Source: Chryseobacterium angstadtii
GTDB taxonomy: Bacteria; Bacteroidota; Bacteroidia; Flavobacteriales; Weeksellaceae
Length of the DNA stretch: 64,000 nt
Reading direction: 5' to 3'
Assembly (NCBI RefSeq): GCF_001045465.1
Contig: NZ_LFND01000009.1
Location: 48,837-112,836 of the forward strand
Both the position numbers and the translations under genes were made by a program. The notes under the pieces were generated by a model. The model had not been told where the DNA came from and did no database searches. It saw only the letters and a list, made by a program, of their open reading frames with translations. Shown piece after piece: positions 49,665 to 55,767 of this stretch (the stretch's first letter is position 1; the number at the start of each line of letters is the position of its first letter).

Positions 49665-50390
49665 TTAATTGCAGATGGTGAGAAACTGATGACTCATCTG
49701 TACTCTGAATTTGGCTTCCGATTTTAATTTAGCATAAACAGTGTGTTCAAAAGCCTGTACGGATTTCAGCTTTATATCAATATATTCTGCAATCTGTGCT
49801 ACTGAAAAGATAAAGTCTCTGTATGCCGAAATATTCACAGTCTGCCCGTAATGAGGCAAGTAAGCTTTCAAAAACGGAACGACAGCCTGATGTTTGGTAT
49901 AGTTAACGCAGTATCCGGTACCTTGTCTTGAAGTGATGATTTCAAAGTCGTTGATATAATCCAGAATTGTTTTGTTACGATCCGGAGAACCTGCATTTTT
50001 TAAAAGATGCCTGTTGATTTTATCCAGAATATGCTGGGCGTATTCCATCATCGTAATGGTTTTCCATTCAAATATGTGGTTCATGCCTTTAACTGTTTTG
50101 GGATCTTTGCCATTTTCACAGCTTGTACAGAAAGACAATCCGATTTTTTCATGATAAGGGAAAAAGCAGTCTTTAATTTCTAAAGAAGCATCCGCCATCA
50201 GCCTGTCATCGGCAAAACTGTAGTACAGATAAGGGCTGTAAAGATCTGCAAGAGCCTTTAGAAAATCAATTTCGCTGGCGTTGTGGTATTCTTCAAACCA
50301 TTTTTCAAGGGTATCGTAATAATGGCTTTCAAACTCTTTCAATGTTAAGTAAAACGGCAATTCCATAACTCTGTAATTTTGATATGACAA
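49665..50390 (-). CDS. Hypothetical cytoplasmic protein
   Basis: A 241-residue protein without signal or membrane segment. It is rich in aromatic residues (for example LYSPYLYYSFADD) and has a SFCTSCENGKD motif near residue 100 that might bind zinc. Helical content looks high. An internal Met9 (MELPFYLTLKEFESH) could be the true start. No family recognised. It stands alone on the minus strand between repeat-bearing gaps. Confidence 0.65.
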   Translation of the reverse strand: MSYQNYRVMELPFYLTLKEFESHYYDTLEKWFEEYHNASEIDFLKALADLYSPYLYYSFADDRLMADASLEIKDCFFPYHEKIGLSFCTSCENGKDPKTVKGMNHIFEWKTITMMEYAQHILDKINRHLLKNAGSPDRNKTILDYINDFEIITSRQGTGYCVNYTKHQAVVPFLKAYLPHYGQTVNISAYRDFIFSVAQIAEYIDIKLKSVQAFEHTVYAKLKSEAKFRVQMSHQFLTICN

Positions 50391-50447
50391 AGCTATAGCT
50401 GTAATGCGTCAAAACTTGACGTGTTATTTTTTTTGTTTTTGTTTTAG

Positions 50448-50600
50448 ATGTGTTTCGGGATACGGGATACGGGTTGGAGGGTTGGGGAGTTTGAGAGTCT
50501 GGGGGTTTGAGGGTTTGAGGGTATGGAAGTTGCTGGTTGACGGTTGCTCGTTCAAAACTCGAAACCCGTACCCCGCATCCCCGCAACTAATAACTCTCTG
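50448..50600. repeat. G-rich intergenic element with inverted ends, copy 2
   Basis: Begins CGGGATACGGGATACGGG, continues with GGGTTTGAGGG-type words, includes GAAGTTGCTGGTTGACGG plus TTGCTCGTTC, and ends AAACCCGTACCCCGCATCC. The ends are imperfect inverted repeats. Same family as 19464-19600. Confidence 0.55.
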
Positions 50601-50642
50601 ATGACGAAACCAGCAATTATTTATTTTTAAAATTTCACGAAT

Positions 50643-50667
50643 GGTGGCTTCGAGAGCCTCAGCCACC
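50643..50667 (+). repeat. 25-bp palindromic intergenic repeat, copy 4
   Basis: GGTGGCTTCGAG, the two bases AG, then CCTCAGCCACC, directly after the G-rich element. Confidence 0.7.
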
Positions 50668-50708
50668 AGCTCTCGTACTCTAAAACTCTCCGACTCTCAA
50701 ACCCGTAC

Positions 50709-52241
50709 CTATTTATCATAATTCGTCATCATATATTCAAAGTAGTGGATCATTTTCATGTAGTTTTCGATGCTGATGTATTCATTGGTGCTGTGGATGC
50801 TTTGTTGTTCCGAGCTGTTGATTTTAATCGGCATGAATCTGTAGATGTTTTTGCTTACGATCTGGTATTTGTAAGCGTCTGTAGCGGCCATCGTAAGGTA
50901 GGGTGAAACAATGGCTCCCGGATTGATTTCCTTCACACCTGCTTCTATCAGTTTGTAGGCTTTTGTATTGGTTGGAGAGACTGCAGAAGCTTCTCTTGTA
51001 TTGTCGATATCTTCAACTTCTACATCGAAACCTTCTGTGGCTTTTGCAATATGGGCACGAACTTCTTTGACTGTATTCCCAGGAAGAAGTCTGAAATTAA
51101 CGACAAATTCCACTTCGGGAGAAAGTACGTTGGCTCCGTCGCTTCCTTTCATCATGGTAAGGGCGGTTGTTGTCCGTACCAATGCGTTGGTTGTATTATT
51201 TTTGGTAAGCTTAGACAGCAGAAGGGGTTTTAAAAGCCATTGGTTGGCAATAGCAAGTCTGTTCGAAAACGGCATCGCTCCTCCGATGTTATCGAAAAAT
51301 TCTTTGATCAGCGGGGTTATCGTAGGTTTCATCTGATGGTCTTCGAGACGCTGCATAATGACTGCTGCTTTTCCGATGGCACTTTCCATAGGAGGCATCG
51401 AGGAATGTCCTCCAAGTCCTTTGACTTTTATTTTTGCTGAAAGAAAACCTTTTTCGGCACAACCTACAACGGCTACATCGGAGTCTATTCCGGCCACATT
51501 TCCTTTTTCCATGATCAATCCGCCTTCATCGTATACCGCATCAAAGTGCAATCCTTTTTTTCTGAAATAATCTGCAATCTGGACAGCTCCTTTTTGCCCA
51601 CCTACTTCCTCATCGAAACCGAAAGCCAGATAAATATCGCGTTTAGGAAGCTTTTTACTTTTAATGATGGTATTCATGGATTCCATAAGGGAGAAAAGCA
51701 TTCCTTTCATGTCAATGGCTCCTCTTCCGTAAATTCTTCCGTTTGCAACAGCTCCAGAGAAGGGTTCAAAGTCCCAGTCTTCTGCTACTTTGGAAACCGG
51801 AGGCAGGGGTTTATCATCAGGTCTGAAAACATTCAGGTCATTATTTTTCACATCGGCATCTCCGGGAGTCACTACATCTATATGGGAAAGGAAAAGAATG
51901 GGCTCCAGTGAAGAATCGCTTCCTTTAAGCCGGAAAACCAATGCATGGGTATTCACTTCATTGTTTTCCGTGTTCTGATAGACGAGCGGATAAGAGGCTT
52001 TGAGGTATTCTTTAAACTGATCAAACGGAGCATAATTGAATTCTCCGAGGCTTCCTACAGAAACCGTAGGGATTTTGATCCCGCCCGACAGACGCATCAC
52101 TGCTGAGTCGTTTTTTACGGGTTTCCATCCTTCAGAATTTCCTGCCGTATTCTTTTTAAATGGGTAAGTATACATTTTAATTAAAAGTACAGCAACTAAA
52201 ATAATCAGAATACCGAGAATGATAAAAAGGAGCTTTTTCAT
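50709..52241 (-). CDS. M20-family peptidase (PM20D1/carboxypeptidase S-like)
   Basis: A 510-residue zinc peptidase with an N-terminal signal anchor (LLFIILGILIILVAVLLI). Metal and catalytic motifs: FLSHIDVVTPG (His, catalytic Asp), YGRGAIDMKGM (bridging Asp), FDEEVGGQKGA (catalytic Glu pair), the lid domain with KVKGLGGHSSMPP, and the late TDAYKY segment. The PM20D1-type proteins hydrolyse or form N-acyl amino acids; carboxypeptidase S removes C-terminal residues. Either is possible. It probably faces the periplasm. Confidence 0.9.
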   Translation of the reverse strand: MKKLLFIILGILIILVAVLLIKMYTYPFKKNTAGNSEGWKPVKNDSAVMRLSGGIKIPTVSVGSLGEFNYAPFDQFKEYLKASYPLVYQNTENNEVNTHALVFRLKGSDSSLEPILFLSHIDVVTPGDADVKNNDLNVFRPDDKPLPPVSKVAEDWDFEPFSGAVANGRIYGRGAIDMKGMLFSLMESMNTIIKSKKLPKRDIYLAFGFDEEVGGQKGAVQIADYFRKKGLHFDAVYDEGGLIMEKGNVAGIDSDVAVVGCAEKGFLSAKIKVKGLGGHSSMPPMESAIGKAAVIMQRLEDHQMKPTITPLIKEFFDNIGGAMPFSNRLAIANQWLLKPLLLSKLTKNNTTNALVRTTTALTMMKGSDGANVLSPEVEFVVNFRLLPGNTVKEVRAHIAKATEGFDVEVEDIDNTREASAVSPTNTKAYKLIEAGVKEINPGAIVSPYLTMAATDAYKYQIVSKNIYRFMPIKINSSEQQSIHSTNEYISIENYMKMIHYFEYMMTNYDK

Positions 52242-52343
52242 GGTTATGCAATTTTGTGTTGTGAATGCCTAACAAATATAACAAACAAAATGTCTATCAT
52301 AGTATTAAAAGATCAATATTTCCCCGATATTAGATATACAATA

Positions 52344-52916
52344 TTAATTCAGAATCCAAAGTCTGGGATTGAGTTCAAAAAATAATTTGCTATTCTCCAG
52401 TCTGAATTTATCAACGGGCTGTTTTGCGGAATTATTTATAGAAATAAAGCGAATCACTCCTTTTTCCTGCTGTCTGTAGCATTCCATAATAGAATAGCCA
52501 TTGTATTCATAGGCGTATACAAGACCGTTCTGCATTTCTTTTTCAGGAGTTTTGACGGAGAAATTATCCTTTATTTCTGCTAAAGATTTCCCTTCATAGT
52601 AGAATCCCAGCATATTATTAAAAATACTGGATCTGGTATAGGTAAAAAGAACCTGCGATGATGGTTTTATTTTAAGATTCCTAAGAATATGGCTGATATC
52701 TTTGTTGGTAAAAAATATAAAGTTTTTATCTACCTTATCAAAGATATAATCTGCATAGAAATTGACATCGAGTGTTTCGTTCTGAAGGATCAGTTTCTTG
52801 GTTATATTTTCGGACTCTGGTACCGGTTCGGTGTGGATGGTTTTTATGTAGCTTGTGCAGGAAAATGTGATAAAAAGGAGGGTAATGGTAAAGATGCAGG
52901 AGATTGTTTTTATCAT
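52344..52916 (-). CDS. Hypothetical lipoprotein
   Basis: A 190-residue lipoprotein with the signal TISCIFTITLLFITFSC (Cys20). The mature part has no repeated motif; NEL-type words and the segment NGYSIMECYRQQEKG suggest a compact fold. It lies downstream of the RHS orphan array and might be a further, detached immunity gene, but its sequence gives no support beyond location. Confidence 0.65.
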   Translation of the reverse strand: MIKTISCIFTITLLFITFSCTSYIKTIHTEPVPESENITKKLILQNETLDVNFYADYIFDKVDKNFIFFTNKDISHILRNLKIKPSSQVLFTYTRSSIFNNMLGFYYEGKSLAEIKDNFSVKTPEKEMQNGLVYAYEYNGYSIMECYRQQEKGVIRFISINNSAKQPVDKFRLENSKLFFELNPRLWILN

Positions 52917-53003
52917 GGATTTTGTCTTTTTATGGATGCTTTTTTTGTAGTGAGTTTAAAAAATGCTATAATTTAAAGGTATAAAATTATTAATAGAAAT
53001 GCC

Positions 53004-53034
53004 GTAGGAAAGGTTTGTGCGGCAGCGAGGGGTT
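53004..53034 (-). repeat. Half copy of the RHS-array inverted repeat
   Basis: GAAAGGTTTGTGCGGCAGCG followed by AGGGGTTTTATT resembles the right arm of the 53547-53732 element (GAAAGGATTCGTGCGGTAGC then GTGGGGGTTTTATT). It sits right at the stop codon of the 143-residue ORF. Confidence 0.5.
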
Positions 53035-53466
53035 TTATTTTTTAGAGGAAAATTTCTTTTCTTTTGGAATCCAGCAGGACCATGGCATAACGGAAATAAG
53101 TAAAAAAATCATTAAAAGGTATATTCTCCCCTTGTGATTAGGAGTTTTAACAATATATAAAAATAAATCCCTTTTTTTGTTATATTCGACTTTGATTCTG
53201 CTTCCTTCAGGGTATTCTGTACATGTATTATGAGCAAGCTTTATCCAATATAATTTTCCTTTATCCTTAACTGTGACCGAAGAAGATAATTTATAAGCAT
53301 GACAGTTTTGCCTGATCACAATTTTTTCTACGACAACTCCGGTTTCAACAGTTTCTTTATATTCAAAATACAAATAGAAAGCATAAAATAAACCTGCTAT
53401 TATTAAGACTATAATAAGTATCTGATTTTTTGAATAAAGATTGGTTAAGTTATTTTTTTGGAGCAT
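53035..53466 (-). CDS. Membrane protein, possible orphan immunity (DUF3592-like)
   Basis: A 143-residue protein with two transmembrane helices (about residues 15-33 and 118-136) and a beta-rich middle (VETGVVVEKIVIRQNCHAY, IKVEYNKKRD) similar to DUF3592-type proteins. Upstream on the minus strand the RHS seed AAAAAGATCTTCGG is fused to a short stretch reading Tyr-Ala-Asn-Asn-Asp-Leu-stop. This is what a displaced immunity gene behind a lost RHS tip would look like. Function inferred from position. Confidence 0.55.
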   Translation of the reverse strand: MLQKNNLTNLYSKNQILIIVLIIAGLFYAFYLYFEYKETVETGVVVEKIVIRQNCHAYKLSSSVTVKDKGKLYWIKLAHNTCTEYPEGSRIKVEYNKKRDLFLYIVKTPNHKGRIYLLMIFLLISVMPWSCWIPKEKKFSSKK

Positions 53467-53515
53467 TCTTTAATAGAAAAATTAAAAGTACATTTTATAA
53501 ATCATTATTGGCGTA

Positions 53516-53533
53516 ACCGAAGATCTTTTTGGC
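53516..53533 (-). pseudogene. RHS seed fragment (array position 4)
   Basis: On the minus strand AAAAAGATCTTCGG matches the RHS core (Lys-Lys-Ile-Phe-Gly) also found at 54441-54455, 55286-55299 and in the intact gene at 56902-56916. It then runs into unrelated sequence and stops. Confidence 0.5.
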
Positions 53534-53546
53534 TAAAATAATAAAA

Positions 53547-53732
53547 CCCCCACGCTACCGCACGAATCCTTTCGCGTGGTTCATACATTCTAAAAAATAA
53601 ATATACATGACTAGATAGATATGCCAAGCATGAATTTCTTCTCATAAATATATATTTTATTTAAAGATATACAATGTGATAGCATTATTAATAAAACTAC
53701 CACACGAAAGGATTCGTGCGGTAGCGTGGGGG
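53547..53732. repeat. Inverted-repeat element A (186 bp)
   Basis: Long terminal inverted repeats: CCCCCACGCTACCGCACGAA then TCCTTTCGCGTGG on the left and its near-perfect reverse complement on the right (53700-53732); the match extends into flanking AATAATAAAA/TTTTATTATT. The AT-rich centre has no ORF of note. Element B at 55081 shares both arms and the centre. Confidence 0.85.
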
Positions 53733-53741
53733 TTTTATTAT

Positions 53742-54134
53742 TTATTCTAGAATCTTTTGATAACAATTTTCCCCTTCGTGATATCCAAAACAAAGTACAA
53801 TATTTTTATTCTTTTTTTCAAAAAAAGTTGTGTAAGTCATATCGATATCATTAACATCTTCGGGAAAAGCAATTAAATCTTTATCTAAATTCAAATAAAA
53901 ATCAGAAAACTTTATTGAAGAACCATCTAATTTATATTTAGAATTGTAATTCAACAATTTCTTCCCTTTTATATTGTAAATTACCCTGTTATAAAACCCA
54001 TCCTTGCTAATTGTTAGAGTATCATATGTATTCTTGTATGATATGGGTGAATATTTTCCATATATATCTTCATTACTAATATTTTGGCACGAAAATAAAA
54101 AAGGTAATAAAATTAAACTTATACTTTTTATCAT
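53742..54134 (-). CDS. Lipoprotein, candidate orphan immunity
   Basis: A 130-residue lipoprotein if started at ATG 54134: signal MIKSISLILLPFLFSC (Cys16), then a beta-rich part (DTLTISKDGFYNRVIYNIKG, LNLDKDLIAFPEDVNDIDM) ending at the edge of inverted-repeat element A. An ATG at 54152 is also possible; it is the last codon of an RHS core fragment (…ELQESGM), so the RHS tip that should precede it has been removed exactly. Small lipoproteins in this position are typical immunity proteins for RHS toxins; no cognate toxin remains. Confidence 0.65.
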   Translation of the reverse strand: MIKSISLILLPFLFSCQNISNEDIYGKYSPISYKNTYDTLTISKDGFYNRVIYNIKGKKLLNYNSKYKLDGSSIKFSDFYLNLDKDLIAFPEDVNDIDMTYTTFFEKKNKNIVLCFGYHEGENCYQKILE

Positions 54135-54149
54135 ATTTATTAAATTTAA

Positions 54150-54455
54150 CATCCCACTCTCCTGCAGCTCCTTCCCATTGTATTTATACTTATATGCAGG
54201 ATTCCCCAACAAAACATTATATCCTTCATGCTTTAATCCAAACGGATAGTAATTATTTTCTTCAATGATCTCAGCTCCTGAACCGTTTTTAAAGTAGCTC
54301 AGTCTGGTATTTCCAAGATGATCGGTGTAGTTGTATACATATTTTCCGGTTTCAAAGTTAAAATAGCCTTCTGCGGTGGGTAAGAACTTCAATGTGCTGT
54401 TTTCATACTGGAAACAGTCTAAATAATCGGTGGTATCTGTACCGAAGATCTTTTT
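54150..54455 (-). pseudogene. Orphan RHS core fragment (306 bp)
   Basis: Encodes KKIFGTDTTDYLDCFQYENS through YKYNGKELQESGM. It is the same length, without gaps, as 56611-56916 of the intact RHS gene and about 92-93% identical by eye. It has no start codon of its own (the apparent Met at 54392 is a TTG Leu codon) and lacks a toxin tip. Such start-less fragments are displaced 3' ends of RHS genes that can recombine back. Confidence 0.85.
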
Positions 54456-54460
54456 GGCTA

Positions 54461-54491
54461 AAATAATAAAACCACTGCAAAAAACAGTGGC
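54461..54491 (-). terminator. Terminator hairpin of an orphan cassette
   Basis: CCACTG/CAGTGG with a T-rich loop and TTTTATTATTTT tail on the minus strand, just after the 136-residue immunity candidate. An almost identical 50-bp segment occurs at 55302-55333. Confidence 0.65.
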
Positions 54492-54555
54492 TTATTTTTA
54501 TTGATAGTGCGAATGTCCCAGGCTAAAGTTGAGACGAATTCTATATTATTAACAC

Positions 54556-54966
54556 TTAATTATTTTTACTTAATTTTTTACATTTACAGGGCGGAGGGGC
54601 GCCATCAAAATTCTTACTATCAAAATACAAATAATATTTTTTATTCTGACCTTCAATAAAAAGTGTTAGACTGTTTTTTTCTTTAGAAACATGATCCCCT
54701 ATTTGAATTTTATTTTTCCATTGGTCAAGCATAGGCAGGCAAATTTCACCAAAATTCATATAAGCATTCATATGATTTGTGGTATCTGCAACTTCGCCTA
54801 AATATTTATTTTTTCTCATTTCAATAGGAGAAAATTCATTTATAAACGATTCTTTCCCCGATTTGAAAAGATCAGACATATTATTGCTTTTTGAACTAAA
54901 ATAGATAAACAAAATTATGAATCCGACTAAAGAGATGAAGAATAATATTTTATTATTTTTTAACAT
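54556..54966 (-). CDS. Small membrane-anchored protein, candidate immunity
   Basis: A 136-residue protein starting at ATG 54966 (MLKNNKILFFISLVGFIILFIYF, one N-terminal transmembrane helix) with a soluble part ending PPPCKCKKLSKNN. The upstream TTG at 54999 overlaps the tail of a toxin remnant and is not the start. The remnant ends 7 bp before this ATG, the usual toxin-immunity spacing. No known family; immunity is inferred from position. Confidence 0.65.
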   Translation of the reverse strand: MLKNNKILFFISLVGFIILFIYFSSKSNNMSDLFKSGKESFINEFSPIEMRKNKYLGEVADTTNHMNAYMNFGEICLPMLDQWKNKIQIGDHVSKEKNSLTLFIEGQNKKYYLYFDSKNFDGAPPPCKCKKLSKNN

Positions 54967-54973
54967 TTTAACA

Positions 54974-55080
54974 TTAATTTTTAACAGGTGTGGTTCCAAA
55001 AAGTTTCGTTGCTCCGTATTGATATGATAAGCCTAAGCCAATTGGATTAGTACCAATACCAAAAGTTGTATAACCTCTTG
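54974..55080 (-). pseudogene. C-terminal remnant of an RHS toxin
   Basis: On the minus strand an open frame reads GYTTFGIGTNPIGLGLSYQY then GATKLFGTTPVKN-stop, directly joined upstream to inverted-repeat element B. It is most likely the last ~35 residues of a lost RHS tip, followed by its immunity gene. No homologous toxin is recognised. Confidence 0.55.
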
Positions 55081-55277
55081 CCCCACGTTCCCGCACGAAT
55101 CCTTTCGCGTGGTAAAAAACTACAAATCATACATTCTAAAAACTAAATGTATATGACTAGACAGATACACCAAGCGTGAATTTCTTCTCATGAATATATA
55201 TTTTACGTAAAGATATACATATGATAACATTATTAATAAAAATGCCACACGAAAGGATTCGTGCGGCAGCGGGAGGG
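55081..55277. repeat. Inverted-repeat element B (197 bp)
   Basis: Left arm CCCCACGTTCCCGCACGAAT then CCTTTCGCGTGG (55081-55112); right arm CCACACGAAAGGATTCGTGC then GGCAGCGGGAGGG (55245-55277). The centre is 70-75% identical by eye to that of element A (shared TGAATTTCTTCTCAT and ATATATATTTTA words). It separates an RHS seed from a toxin remnant. Confidence 0.85.
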
Positions 55278-55280
55278 TAG

Positions 55281-55299
55281 CTGTACCGAAGATCTTTTT
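55281..55299 (-). pseudogene. RHS seed fragment (array position 2)
   Basis: On the minus strand AAAAAGATCTTCGGTACAG, the same RHS core start as in the orphan fragment ending at 54455, then cut by element B. Confidence 0.55.
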
Positions 55300-55301
55300 G
55301 C

Positions 55302-55333
55302 TAAAATAATAAAACCACTGCAAAAACAGTGGC
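55302..55333 (-). terminator. Terminator hairpin after the active RHS immunity gene
   Basis: CCACTG (55315-55320) and CAGTGG (55327-55332) with a T-rich tail on the minus strand. Duplicate of the hairpin at 54461-54491. Confidence 0.65.
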
Positions 55334-55445
55334 TTATTTTTATTGATGGCATGAATGAGGTATTCTCTATAAATCAGGATTCGGCAGCGAGAGGTTATTT
55401 TATCAGCTGAAAATTACAGATTTTACACATGAATCTATTTGAACA

Positions 55446-55754
55446 TCAATGAAATATTACAGAAAATAGTACCATAAAGAAAATATACAGAAAATACAAA
55501 ATAGTACATATCAATGGAATAATAGAAATTATTTTATTATTTAAATTACTTTCTTTGATGCTTTTTTTCAGATTATAGATAAACACTAACATAAACATAA
55601 ATAAAGTTGGTATAAAATATAAAAAAATTAAACCAACTCTTATTTTCTTATACTTATAAGGATCTATCTGATAAATACAACCAACACTAATAATAAATAA
55701 TATAAATATTAATAATGTTCTCGTGGGAGTAAAAAAATGAAATACTTTTCTCAT
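55446..55754 (-). CDS. Membrane immunity candidate for the RHS toxin
   Basis: A 102-residue protein with three predicted helices (TLLIFILFIISVGCIYQI, GLIFLYFIPTLFMFMLVFIYNL, IIPLICTILYFLYIFFMVLFSV). It starts 13 bp after the RHS stop on the same strand, the standard place for an immunity gene. A membrane immunity protein suggests a toxin that acts at or is taken up across the inner membrane, but this is inference. No family recognised. Confidence 0.65.
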   Translation of the reverse strand: MRKVFHFFTPTRTLLIFILFIISVGCIYQIDPYKYKKIRVGLIFLYFIPTLFMFMLVFIYNLKKSIKESNLNNKIISIIPLICTILYFLYIFFMVLFSVIFH

Positions 55755-55767
55755 AGCTACTTATTAC

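Noticed and set aside
54153..54392. Fused RHS-lipoprotein CDS with Met start at 54392
   Set aside because: The start is a TTG that is a normal Leu codon of the RHS core in the intact copy; the fragment has no promoter or export signal, so I treat it as a pseudogene followed by a separate lipoprotein gene.
53547..55277. Insertion sequence in the RHS array
   Set aside because: The inverted-repeat elements are under 200 bp and encode no transposase; complete IS elements are excluded, although a non-autonomous element remains possible.
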